From assembly GCF_004803505.1 (NCBI RefSeq), contig NZ_SSWH01000011.1, forward strand, positions 1 through 64,000: a stretch of 64,000 nucleotides of DNA, written 5' to 3'. This stretch comes from Arthrobacter echini (GTDB lineage Bacteria > Actinomycetota > Actinomycetes > Actinomycetales > Micrococcaceae). Under the pieces are notes generated by a model, which saw only the letters and a program-made list of their open reading frames with translations, was not told where the DNA came from and did no database searches. How positions within the stretch are numbered: the first letter of the stretch is position 1; each line of letters begins with the position of its first letter. Positions 55,663-64,000 of the stretch are shown piece by piece. The position numbers and the translations under genes are program-made.

Positions 55663-57373
55663 TGCGGATCACCACGTCCCGGTAGGCGGCACTGCTTTCC
55701 ATGAGCTCCTGATGACTGCCCTGGGCGCTCACCAGTCCGTCCTCGAGGAACACCACGGTGTCCATGGTCCTCAGGAGCAGGGGGCTCGCCGTGACGATCG
55801 CGGTGGTCAGCCCCGGGCGCGTCCGCACGGAGGGCAGACGGGAGGCGATGCGCTGTTCGGTGTGCGCGTCGACGGCACTGGTCGGTTCGACCAGGAGGAG
55901 ATTCTCCGCGTCCGTGAGATAGGCACGGGCCAGGACGAGGCGCTGGCGCTGGCCGCCCGAGAAGCTCCTCCCGCGCTCGGTGGCCTCGTGGTCGAGGCCG
56001 CCCTCCAGGCCGTCCAGGATGTCCAGGGCGCTGGCCGCGTCGAGGGCTGCGAGGATCGCGCCGTCGTCGTGCTGCGCGTGCGGGTCGAGCTGGCGCCGCA
56101 GTGGGCCGCTGAAGAGCTGCGGGGCCGCCTCGCTCACCACGATGCGGTCGCGGATGTCGGCCAGGGACACGTGGCGCAGGTCCGCAGACCCCCAGCGGAC
56201 CGCGGGCGCACCGGGTCCGTCCTCGAAGCGGCCGAGACGCGTGAGGACCTCGGCCGATTCCGCGGGTTCGCCGGAGACCACCGCGGTCAGGAGTCCGGGT
56301 CCGACAACGAGGCCGGAGCGTTCGTCGACCAGCGGAGAGCCGATCGGCGGAGCGGGGACCGGAGCCGTGCTCTCCGCGACGTTCGCGTCGACGGAGAGGA
56401 CCGCGATGACCTTGCGGGCGCCGACATGGGCGCGGATGAAGCGAGCCACCGAGTCCGCGGCCGCCCGGATGGGCGTCATGAGGAAGATGGAGAAGCCGTA
56501 CAGGGCCACGAGCTCACCGGGTGTGATCTCCTCCGCGATGACCAGCGAGGCTCCCACCCAGGTGAACACCACACTGAAGGTCCCGGCGACGAAGACCTGC
56601 GAGGCCTCCAGATCGGCGAGGGAGCGTGCCACCCGCATGCCGGAGTCGCGTGTCGCCGCGGACTTCACGCGATAGCGGTCCACGAAGATGTGCTCCCCGC
56701 CGATGCCGCGCAGCACGCGCAGCCCGGCCACGGTGTCAGCGCCGACCGCCGTCATGGTCCCTGCGGCCTCGCGCTGCTCGCGCTGGCGCGTCTGCAGGGG
56801 CCGCACCACGAAGAGCAGGAGGGCACAGCACACGGGGACGCCGATGAGCACCACGACGCCGAGCACGGGCGAGGTCTGCCAGATGAGCACCGTCACCACG
56901 CCCCATGCGACCGCAGCTCCGGCCAGGCGTGTCAGGACCTCGTAGACCTCCCCGATCCGGAACGCATCCGACGCCGCCGTGGAGACCACCTCGCCCGTGG
57001 AAAGGGCCGTGGGCAGCGCGTCCCCGGTCCTGCTGATCTTGTGGCCCACGAGCCGGACGGAGCGGAAGGCGGCCTGCAGCCAGCTGCTCACCCCCGCCCG
57101 GTGCGTGGCGGTGTCGGAGGCCGCCTGCACGATCATGAGTCCGAGCAGGGCGAGGGTCCAGGCGAGCAGGGCGGGGAAGTCCTGGCCGATGACGCCGTCG
57201 TCGATGGCCCGTCCCAGCACGAAGGGCATGACGGCCTGGGAGGCCATCCAGACGGAACCGAGCACGATTCCCGCCACGAGCGTCGCCTTCTGCAGGCTCC
57301 CGAGCCACACCAGATAGCGCGCCGGGGACCGCAGGTCCGGCGCGCTGATGAGGGGGTACGGAAAGGAACGCAC
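55655..57373 (-). CDS. ABC exporter subunit with intact signature but lost Walker A and B
   Basis: This is the partner half-transporter, about 572 residues. The membrane domain (first 330 residues) is typical. The place of Walker A reads VVSGEPAESAEVL, without the GxxGxGK(S/T) loop. Walker B reads LLLVEPTSAVD, with Asp replaced by Val. The signature RSFSGGQRQRLVLARA is complete. The site made by its own Walker motifs and the partner's LTPAQ cannot bind ATP normally, so only one composite site is left. The GTG at 57373 is used; a TTG at 57382 adds three residues. Confidence 0.92.
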   Translation of the reverse strand: MRSFPYPLISAPDLRSPARYLVWLGSLQKATLVAGIVLGSVWMASQAVMPFVLGRAIDDGVIGQDFPALLAWTLALLGLMIVQAASDTATHRAGVSSWLQAAFRSVRLVGHKISRTGDALPTALSTGEVVSTAASDAFRIGEVYEVLTRLAGAAVAWGVVTVLIWQTSPVLGVVVLIGVPVCCALLLFVVRPLQTRQREQREAAGTMTAVGADTVAGLRVLRGIGGEHIFVDRYRVKSAATRDSGMRVARSLADLEASQVFVAGTFSVVFTWVGASLVIAEEITPGELVALYGFSIFLMTPIRAAADSVARFIRAHVGARKVIAVLSVDANVAESTAPVPAPPIGSPLVDERSGLVVGPGLLTAVVSGEPAESAEVLTRLGRFEDGPGAPAVRWGSADLRHVSLADIRDRIVVSEAAPQLFSGPLRRQLDPHAQHDDGAILAALDAASALDILDGLEGGLDHEATERGRSFSGGQRQRLVLARAYLTDAENLLLVEPTSAVDAHTEQRIASRLPSVRTRPGLTTAIVTASPLLLRTMDTVVFLEDGLVSAQGSHQELMESSAAYRDVVIRSE

Positions 57374-57435
57374 GAGGACCAATCGTAGACCTCCGCCATT
57401 CGCTGTTCTACAGCCGCACGAAGTACCGTTGAAGG

Positions 57436-58377
57436 GTGCTGAAGACCGCGATCAAGCCCCGATGGATCCTCACGCTGATCCTCGCGATGGCGATCGCCTC
57501 GGTCTTCGTGCTCCTGAGCCGGTGGCAGTTCGACTCGTCGAGTGATTCCGCGCCTCCTGCTCCGAGCACCACCGAGACCGTCCGTCCGCTGACCGAGGTC
57601 CTCCAGCCGCTCACCCCGCTGCTGGCCACCGGGGCGGACCAGCTGGTCGCCGTCGACGGCGCCTTCGTCCCGGGCTCGCGCATCCTCGTCCAGGACCGCC
57701 TGCACGACGGCGACGAGGGCCTGTGGGTCGTCCAGGGTTTCGCCGTCGACGGCTCGGCCGTCGACCCGGCCGCAGACCCGGATGCCGGCACAGCTGATGC
57801 GGTCATCCCGGTGGTTCTCGGCTGGGTGGAGACCGCCCGGACTGCGAGGGCGCTGCCCGAGCAGTCGGGCGACTCGACCGTCGTCGGTCGTCTCCTGCCA
57901 CCTGAGGGACCCCGGGTGCAGCGGCCCGTCGACGGGCAGGTCCCCACCCTGTCCACCGCAGCGCTGTCCAACCTGTGGGACCGGACCGCGTACGCGGCCT
58001 TCATCGTGGCGTCCGAGGTGACCCGCGACGGAGTCGAGATCCCCTTCGCCAGTGGGATGGAGCAGGTGGTCGTCGGACCGCAGCCCCAGGAGACACCGAT
58101 CAACTGGCTGAACATCTTCTACGCCATCGAGTGGGTGGTCTTCGCCGGATTCGCGTTCTTCCTGTGGTGGCGCCTCGTCGCGGACGATCACCGCCGTTCC
58201 CTCGAGGACGCGGCCGACGCCGAGGAGGCCCGCTCCGCGGGCGACGACGTGGATCCCGGCGAGGTTCCTGTCACGGCCCCCGCCGCACCCAGCCCCGAAG
58301 CTCCCATGAGATCCAGCAGGACGGCCTTCACGAGATCCGGCCCTGCCCCAGACAGTGAAAGCGGTACCCTCCCGTGA
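57436..58377 (+). CDS. SURF1 family protein
   Basis: This 313-residue protein has two membrane helices, one at the start (WILTLILAMAIASVFVLLSRWQF) and one near residue 240 (NIFYAIEWVVFAGFAFFLWWRL), with the soluble SURF1 loop between them. SURF1 helps insert heme in cytochrome c oxidase. The ending with a long acidic/Ser/Pro tail is cytosolic. The GTG at 57436 starts it. The DUF3817 gene overlaps its stop (GTGA). No cox genes are in the window. Confidence 0.9.
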   Translation: MLKTAIKPRWILTLILAMAIASVFVLLSRWQFDSSSDSAPPAPSTTETVRPLTEVLQPLTPLLATGADQLVAVDGAFVPGSRILVQDRLHDGDEGLWVVQGFAVDGSAVDPAADPDAGTADAVIPVVLGWVETARTARALPEQSGDSTVVGRLLPPEGPRVQRPVDGQVPTLSTAALSNLWDRTAYAAFIVASEVTRDGVEIPFASGMEQVVVGPQPQETPINWLNIFYAIEWVVFAGFAFFLWWRLVADDHRRSLEDAADAEEARSAGDDVDPGEVPVTAPAAPSPEAPMRSSRTAFTRSGPAPDSESGTLP

Positions 58378-58856
58378 CAGAGCCAGCACTCGATCCCGCA
58401 GGCCGGAACCACCAGCCCAAGGCCGGCCCGAAACGGCGCTTCGGTGGCACCCACGCCCAGATTCGCTCCGCGCTGTCCTTCTACCGCGTCCTGGCCTATC
58501 TCACCGGGGTCATGCTGCTGCTCGTCGTCGTCGAGATGGTGGCCAAGTACGGCTTCGACTCCGAGATCGTGGCGGGCGGCGGAGCATTCATCCAGTTCCT
58601 GCCCGAGGTCGTTGCGGACACCGCGGGAGGCTTCAACCTCTCGACGGCCGTGCTGATCGTCCACGGCTGGCTCTACGTGCTCTACCTCATCGCCGACTTC
58701 CGGCTCTGGCAGTTCATGCGCTGGCCGTTCGGCAGGTTCATCCTGATCGCGCTCGGCGGGGTGGTACCCCTGCTCTCGTTCTTCGTGGAGAAGCGGATCC
58801 ACCGGCAGGCCGAGGAGGATCTCCGGGCGCACCCGGAGTCGCTGCAGCGCTACTGA
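58374..58856 (+). CDS. DUF3817 membrane protein
   Basis: This 160-residue protein has three or four helices (FYRVLAYLTGVMLLLVVVEMV, then VLIVHGWLYVLYLIADFRLW, then RFILIALGGVVPLLSFF). The 35-residue N-terminus is basic. DUF3817 proteins are often next to guaA in actinobacteria, as here (52 bp upstream), but their role is unknown. Its start overlaps the SURF1 stop. Confidence 0.9.
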   Translation: MTEPALDPAGRNHQPKAGPKRRFGGTHAQIRSALSFYRVLAYLTGVMLLLVVVEMVAKYGFDSEIVAGGGAFIQFLPEVVADTAGGFNLSTAVLIVHGWLYVLYLIADFRLWQFMRWPFGRFILIALGGVVPLLSFFVEKRIHRQAEEDLRAHPESLQRY

Positions 58857-58908
58857 GCGTACCGCGGAGGCGGCGGTATCCGATACGCGGTACGACTACT
58901 ATTGAGCC

Positions 58909-60495
58909 GTGAGAACCCCCGAGAATGCTTCCGAACACCGCCCTGTCCTCGTGGTGGACTACGGCGCGCAGTACGCGCAGCTGATCGCACGCCGGGTGCG
59001 CGAGGCGGACGTCTACTCCGAGATCGTCCCGCACACGCTCAGTACGCAGGACATCCTGGCGAAGAACCCGGCGGCCATCATCCTCTCCGGGGGTCCCTCC
59101 AGCGTCTACGCCGACGGCGCCCCCTCGATCGACGCCGACCTCTTCGACGCCGGAGTCCCCGTTCTCGGGATCTGTTACGGCTTCCAGGCCATGGCCCGGG
59201 CCCTGGGCGGAACCGTGGCGCAGACCGGGCTGCGCGAGTACGGTTCCACCGAGGTCCGCTCGGAGGGAGAGTCCCGGTCCATCCTCACGGGTACGCCGAG
59301 CAGCCAGGCCAGCTGGATGAGTCACGGCGACAGCGTCCAGACCGCGCCCGCGGGCTTCGACGTGCTCGCGCGGAGCGCCGGCGCCCCGGTAGCCGCTTTC
59401 GCCGACGAGCAGAAGGGCCTCTACGGCGTGCAGTGGCACCCCGAGGTCAAGCACTCCCAGTACGGCCAGGCGGTCCTGGAGAATTTTCTCTTCCGGGGTG
59501 CCGGGCTGGCTCCGAACTGGAGCACGGGGGACATCCTCGAGGAGCAGGTGGAACGGATCCGTGAGCAGATCGGCGACGCCCGGGTCATCTGCGGGCTCTC
59601 CGGCGGTGTCGACTCCGCCGTCGCCGCGGCCCTCGTGCAGCGCGCGGTCGGCGATCAGCTCACCTGCGTCTTCGTGGACCACGGACTGCTCCGCGAGGGC
59701 GAGGCCGAGCAGGTGGAGCGCGATTTCGTCGCTGCCACCGGGGTCAGGCTCCATGTGGCCGACGAGCAGGACCGCTTCCTCGACGCGCTCGCCGGTGTCT
59801 CGGACCCGGAGGACAAACGCAAGATCATCGGCCGCGAATTCATCCGTGCGTTCGAGGAGGCGGAGCGCGCCATCATGCGTGAGGCGGCGGCGGAGGGTGA
59901 GCCGATCCGCTTCCTCGTCCAGGGCACGCTGTACCCGGACGTCGTCGAGTCCGGCGGCGGCGAGGGCGCGGCGAACATCAAGAGCCACCACAATGTGGGC
60001 GGGTTGCCCGAGGACCTGAGGTTCGAACTCGTCGAACCCCTGCGCGCCCTGTTCAAGGACGAGGTCCGGGCCGTCGGCGCTCAGCTGGGCCTGCCCGCGG
60101 AGATCGTGGGCCGCCAGCCCTTCCCCGGTCCTGGGCTGGGCATCAGGATCGTCGGCGAGGTCACCCGGGATCGCCTCGGTCTGCTGCGCCGGGCCGACGC
60201 CATCGCCCGCGCCGAGCTGACGGCGGCAGGACTGGACAGTGCTGTCTGGCAGATGCCGGTGGTCCTGCTGGCCGAGGTACGCAGCGTCGGTGTGCAGGGG
60301 GACGGACGGACGTACGGTCACCCGATCGTCCTCCGCCCGGTGTCGAGCGAGGACGCCATGACCGCGGACTGGTCGCGTCTGCCCTACGATCTGCTCGCCA
60401 GGATCTCGAACCGCATCACGAACGAGGTGGACGGCGTGAACCGCGTGGTGCTCGACGTGACGAGCAAGCCGCCGGGAACCATCGAGTGGGAGTAG
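58909..60495 (+). CDS. guaA: GMP synthase (glutamine-hydrolysing)
   Basis: This enzyme converts XMP to GMP with glutamine and ATP. It has 528 residues. The glutamine amidotransferase domain has the nucleophile Cys in [17 protein letters not shown] and the His/Glu in [10 protein letters not shown]. The ATP pyrophosphatase P-loop is [15 protein letters not shown]. The C-terminal dimerisation domain ends [18 protein letters not shown]. The GTG at 58909 gives the normal N-terminus. It completes the GTP branch with guaB ten kilobases upstream. Confidence 0.98.
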   Translation: MRTPENASEHRPVLVVDYGAQYAQLIARRVREADVYSEIVPHTLSTQDILAKNPAAIILSGGPSSVYADGAPSIDADLFDAGVPVLGICYGFQAMARALGGTVAQTGLREYGSTEVRSEGESRSILTGTPSSQASWMSHGDSVQTAPAGFDVLARSAGAPVAAFADEQKGLYGVQWHPEVKHSQYGQAVLENFLFRGAGLAPNWSTGDILEEQVERIREQIGDARVICGLSGGVDSAVAAALVQRAVGDQLTCVFVDHGLLREGEAEQVERDFVAATGVRLHVADEQDRFLDALAGVSDPEDKRKIIGREFIRAFEEAERAIMREAAAEGEPIRFLVQGTLYPDVVESGGGEGAANIKSHHNVGGLPEDLRFELVEPLRALFKDEVRAVGAQLGLPAEIVGRQPFPGPGLGIRIVGEVTRDRLGLLRRADAIARAELTAAGLDSAVWQMPVVLLAEVRSVGVQGDGRTYGHPIVLRPVSSEDAMTADWSRLPYDLLARISNRITNEVDGVNRVVLDVTSKPPGTIEWE

Positions 60496-60639
60496 GCCGC
60501 GTCGGGGAAGGAGACGAAACCGCCCCGGAGCCATCCGGTCATGTTGCTATCCGCAGGGCCAGGACGCTTTTCGGATAGCTTGGAGACCATGCCCAGCTGA
60601 TCGAGATCAGCCCGTGACAACGCAGGAAAGAAGGCGATC

Positions 60640-63600
60640 GTGCCGGAGCAGGACCAGAGCGACGCGGCAGGGCGTTCCACCGACGCACCGCGGACGGCGG
60701 CGCGCCGGACCCGGCCCGAGGCCCCGGAGCCGGCTCGACCGGCCGTGGATGCAGCAGCCGCAGAGGCACTTCTTCCCTGGCTCGAGCGCCTGGGGCCGCA
60801 GTCCTCAGGGGACACGCTGCTGCACTTCAGGCCCTCGTCCGGCACGACGATCGAGCTGACCCACGCACACCCCTCCGGCCTCGCGCAGCTGCTGGCCGGT
60901 CGGCGTACCCGCCTGTCCACCCTCCTGCGCGATCCTGCACAATACGCCGAGGCGAGGACCGCCGCCCGCGCACTGCGGGCGAAGATCTTCGAGCTCGGTA
61001 CCGAGCGTGGCATCGACGCCGGGTACCTGGCTGCCGGAACGGCGTCGTGGCGGGCGGTCGACGCCGCGGGGCGCACCGACACGCTGAGTGCTCCGGTGCT
61101 CCTGAGTCCCGTCTCCCTGACGGTCCACGCCTCGCAGGACGACTACGAGCTGCAGCTCACCGAGCGGGCACGCCTGAACCCGGCGCTCGTGCGCCATCTG
61201 CGCTCCCGCCAGGGCCTGGCCGTGGATCCCGAGCGGATCGTCCGGCTGGCCTACGGGACGGCGCGGCTGGATCCCCAGCCCGTCCTCGAGCACGTACGGG
61301 CGCTCGGTGCCGATGTCCGTGACCTGTCGGTGGAGCACAACCTGGTGATGTCCACGTTCGCGGATCTGACCGGTATCACCGACGATCCGGCACTCCGTGA
61401 CGACCATCCGGTCCTCTCGGCACTCATGGCGGCGGACGGGAACGACGCACAACGGCCCTCCGACCTCGCCGCTGCGGCGGACGGCCTGAGTTTCCCTGCG
61501 GCCGATGAGCGTGATCCCCAGGACGAGATCCTGGTCCTGGATGCCGACCGCGCACAGCAGGACGTCCTGGATCTGGTGGCGGCAGGTGTCAGTGTCGCCG
61601 TGGCGGCCCCTCCCGGGACGGGTCAGACGCAGACCGCGCTCAACATCGCCGCGAGTTCTGCGCCGGGAGGGTCCATGCTGCTCCTTGCAGCCGAGCGCCG
61701 CAGTACGCTCGACGAGCTCGTCCGCGATCTCGCCTGGTTCGATCTGGACTCACTGGTGCTGCAGGGTACTGGCCTCACCGGTGCTGCCCAGCTTCGCGAG
61801 GCGGTCATCCGTGCCATCGTGCGCAACGAGAAGGCCGAGGAGCCGGATCTCGAGGAGGTCCACTCGACGCTGACGGGTCGTCGCCATCAGCTCATCGACC
61901 ATGTGAACAGCCTCCACGACGTGCGTAGCCGCTGGTCCTCCTCGCCCTACCGGGCCATGCAGTCCCTCGCGGGCCTCACGGCGCTCGATCCCGCGCCGTC
62001 CACCGCCGTCCGCCTCAAGCGCAGCGTACTCGATGCCATCGCCGATCGTGGGGAACTCACCGAGCGACTCGAGCGCGCTGCGGAACTGGGGAGTTTCAGC
62101 AGAGCGTCCACCGAGAGCCCCTGGTACGGGGCGCCCCTGCTGAACCGGAGGGAGACGGAGCATGCGCACGCGCTGGCGGACCAGCTCAGCGGCGAGATCG
62201 CCGACCTGCGCAGCCGGATGCGCGCCGTGGCGGAGCATGCGCAGATCCGGCTCGGGGAGACGTTCAGCCAGTGGGGTGACCAGCTGGACCTCGTCGTCGC
62301 CGTCGAGGGGAGTCTGGAGAAGTTCACCCCTGATCTCTTCGACCGCCCCGTCTCCGATCTGATCTCGGCGACGGCACCCTCGTCGTGGCGCAGGGAACGC
62401 GAGATCGAGATGAGCTCCATGACGAGGTCGCGACTGCGGCGCGTGGCCAGGGAGTACATCAGGCCCGGGGTGCACATCTCCGATCTCCATGCCTCGCTGC
62501 TCGATGTCCAGGAGCAGCGCACGCTCTGGAGCCGTCATGCTCTCTCCGAGCGCCAGCCCGCGGTGCCGGGGGGACTCGCCGAGCTCCACGCCCGGTACGG
62601 GGAGGTCGCCGAGCGGCTGGAGGAGCTGACCGCGATCCTCCGGCCGACCGACAGGCACCCGGAGCTCGCGGACCTCGGACTCGACGAGCTGGAGGAACTG
62701 CTGGGCGAACTTGCGGGGGACAGGCCTGCACTGGAGACACTGCCGGAGCGGACGCTGCTGCTCGACGAGATGCGCGAGCAGGGTCTGGGCGAGCTGATCG
62801 CCGATCTGGCCTCCCGTGAAGTACCGGCCGAGCGTGTGGCCGCCGAACTGGAACTGGCATGGTGGCAGTCGGTGCTCGAGGCCATGATCAGCGGTGACGA
62901 CTATCTGGCCATGTCCGACGGCGACAGCCTGCGCACGCTCGAGGCGGAATACCGCGAGGCGGACAAGGCCCACATCGATTCGGGTCCGGCGCGCATCCGC
63001 TGGGCCCTCGCCGAGCGCTGGCGAGCCGCGGTCCAGGACCACCCCGACGACGCCGGTCGCCTCCGCCAGGAGCTCAAGGACAGGACGCTGACGCTGGAGG
63101 TCCTCACGAGCCTGCATCGTGATCTCGTCTCGGCACTGCTCCCCGTGTGGATCGTGAGCCCGTTCAGCGTCAGGGGAGCCGTCCCGGAGGGATTCTCCTT
63201 CGACACGGCAGTGCTCCTGGACGGCGAGTCGATGTCCGTACAGAGCGCGATTCCCTGCGTGGCACGCTCCGGGCAGGTGGTGATCTTCGGCGATGATCGG
63301 CTCGCCGGGCCCACCCGCTTCAGCGTCGAGGCGCAGGGCGCGGATCGGACAGCGGTGTTCGAGCCGCTGCCGAGCGCCTTCGACGCACTGCGGAACGTGC
63401 TGCCCGTGCGCGGCCTCACGGAGGTGTACCGCGGGGTGGACCGCAGCCTCAGCACCCTGCTGAGCGAGTCGTTCTACGACGGCAAGCTCTCGCGGCTGCC
63501 GCAGGCCTCCGAGGTGACGGGGGATCCCCGCGGGCTGACCCTCGAGTATCTGCCCGACGGAACGGGAGTGCCGACCTCGGAGCACGACGGCGTGGAGAGC

Positions 63601-64000
63601 GTCGCTGCGGAGGTGCGGCGTGTGGTCGAGCTCGTCTTCGACCACGTCCGGCAGCGTCCCACCTCCTCCCTGGCCGTGGTCACGGCCAGCACCCTGCATG
63701 CTGCGCGGGTGGGTCAGGCGATCCGTGAGCGGCTGGGCGAGTCCCCGTGGGCTGCCGGCTTCTTCGCTCCGGGCAGGGAAGCATTCAGGGTGGTGCCTGT
63801 CGAGCGGGCCGGGGGCCTGATCCGTGACGACATCATCTTCTCGCTCGGATACGGCAGGGTCCCCCACGGACGTACCGTGCACTCCTTCGGCTCGCTGTCC
63901 GGTCCCAACGGCCGGCGGAACTTCGTCATGGCGATGACGAGGGCACGGCATCGCCTGCACGTGGTGACCTGCTTCCAGCCGTCGGATCTCGATCCCGAGC
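60640..64000 (+). CDS. Large SF1 helicase-like DUF4011 protein, 3' end outside the window
   Basis: The frame stays open from the GTG at 60640 to the edge of the window, 1120 codons. A polar leader (about 55 residues) is followed by the DUF4011-type region (RARLNPALVRHLRSRQGLAVDP). Next comes a P-loop-like APPGTGQTQTALN, in which Gln329 replaces the Walker A lysine. Helical coiled sequence covers residues 420-780. The Walker B-like LLDGESMS has Gly862 where the DE-box has Glu. VVIFGDDRLAGP and the late motif VMAMTRARHRLHVVT follow, with DDIIFSLGYGRVPHGRTVH before it. The family looks like a DNA/RNA helicase or anti-phage/repair ATPase. Loss of two ATPase residues argues for an inactive or altered enzyme. 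GAAAGAAGG precedes the start. Confidence 0.85.
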   Translation, partial: MPEQDQSDAAGRSTDAPRTAARRTRPEAPEPARPAVDAAAAEALLPWLERLGPQSSGDTLLHFRPSSGTTIELTHAHPSGLAQLLAGRRTRLSTLLRDPAQYAEARTAARALRAKIFELGTERGIDAGYLAAGTASWRAVDAAGRTDTLSAPVLLSPVSLTVHASQDDYELQLTERARLNPALVRHLRSRQGLAVDPERIVRLAYGTARLDPQPVLEHVRALGADVRDLSVEHNLVMSTFADLTGITDDPALRDDHPVLSALMAADGNDAQRPSDLAAAADGLSFPAADERDPQDEILVLDADRAQQDVLDLVAAGVSVAVAAPPGTGQTQTALNIAASSAPGGSMLLLAAERRSTLDELVRDLAWFDLDSLVLQGTGLTGAAQLREAVIRAIVRNEKAEEPDLEEVHSTLTGRRHQLIDHVNSLHDVRSRWSSSPYRAMQSLAGLTALDPAPSTAVRLKRSVLDAIADRGELTERLERAAELGSFSRASTESPWYGAPLLNRRETEHAHALADQLSGEIADLRSRMRAVAEHAQIRLGETFSQWGDQLDLVVAVEGSLEKFTPDLFDRPVSDLISATAPSSWRREREIEMSSMTRSRLRRVAREYIRPGVHISDLHASLLDVQEQRTLWSRHALSERQPAVPGGLAELHARYGEVAERLEELTAILRPTDRHPELADLGLDELEELLGELAGDRPALETLPERTLLLDEMREQGLGELIADLASREVPAERVAAELELAWWQSVLEAMISGDDYLAMSDGDSLRTLEAEYREADKAHIDSGPARIRWALAERWRAAVQDHPDDAGRLRQELKDRTLTLEVLTSLHRDLVSALLPVWIVSPFSVRGAVPEGFSFDTAVLLDGESMSVQSAIPCVARSGQVVIFGDDRLAGPTRFSVEAQGADRTAVFEPLPSAFDALRNVLPVRGLTEVYRGVDRSLSTLLSESFYDGKLSRLPQASEVTGDPRGLTLEYLPDGTGVPTSEHDGVESVAAEVRRVVELVFDHVRQRPTSSLAVVTASTLHAARVGQAIRERLGESPWAAGFFAPGREAFRVVPVERAGGLIRDDIIFSLGYGRVPHGRTVHSFGSLSGPNGRRNFVMAMTRARHRLHVVTCFQPSDLDPE

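Noticed and set aside
61750-63960. 736-codon minus-strand frame
   Set aside because: It mirrors the helicase-like gene, whose own frame is open for 1120 codons and carries recognisable motifs.

Overview
The window is GC-rich, densely packed DNA from an actinomycete, most likely a member of the Micrococcaceae (Arthrobacter-like). The evidence is the many GTG/TTG starts and ATGA/GTGA stop-start overlaps, the alr-tsaE-tsaB-rimI-tsaD block, a groES-groEL1 operon with a histidine-rich GroEL tail and CIRCE operators, an actinobacterial RNase J, and guaB/guaB3/guaA spread over one neighbourhood. The genus is inferred from gene content and style, not from a marker gene.

Layout. 0.2-4.2 kb: trehalose synthesis from glucans (treY-treZ). 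4.2-6.8 kb: an MFS transporter divergent from a release-factor-like baeRF protein. 6.9-9.8 kb: a FecCD-type metal-chelate/cobalamin importer on the minus strand. 10.1-15.8 kb: a small lipoprotein, a 43-residue protein and a complete overlapping urease operon ureABC-F-G-D without ureE. 16-21.5 kb: aldo/keto reductase, cupin, alanine racemase and the tsaE-tsaB-rimI-tsaD set for tRNA t6A and ribosomal protein acetylation. 21.6-30.8 kb: an accessory-looking stretch with a GT87 gene broken by one in-frame stop, an internally deleted VOC remnant, two tandem paralogues of an unknown family, a maltokinase-cap-only protein, ptsI, a BLUF blue-light sensor, a dienelactone hydrolase and an MFS carrier. 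30.8-38.5 kb: glutamate-cysteine ligase-like enzyme, shikimate dehydrogenase-like protein, amino-acid permease, PhzF, GNAT, YbaK, HAD and a THUMP-like methyltransferase. 38.5-42.3 kb: a four-gene siderophore importer with a promoter and a candidate iron box. 42.4-44.6 kb: groES-groEL with two CIRCE elements and an internal terminator.

44.66-45.67 kb holds the most unusual object. It is a 1-kb non-coding mosaic array of 15 palindromic 28-bp hairpin units (TCCCAC, 16 bp, GTGGGA) set at two alternating phases (about 62 and about 41 bp) between the convergent 3' ends of groEL and a vanW-family gene. It resembles the architecture of enterobacterial REP/BIME elements, but its sequence is not one I recognise.

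46.7-64 kb: RNase J, guaB, an ABC exporter, GuaB3, a PTS EIIA, a heterodimeric ABC exporter whose two ATPase halves are degenerate in complementary ways, SURF1, a DUF3817 protein, guaA, and the start of a very long helicase-like protein whose Walker A lysine is replaced by glutamine. No tRNA, rRNA, CRISPR array, integrase or transposase was seen.
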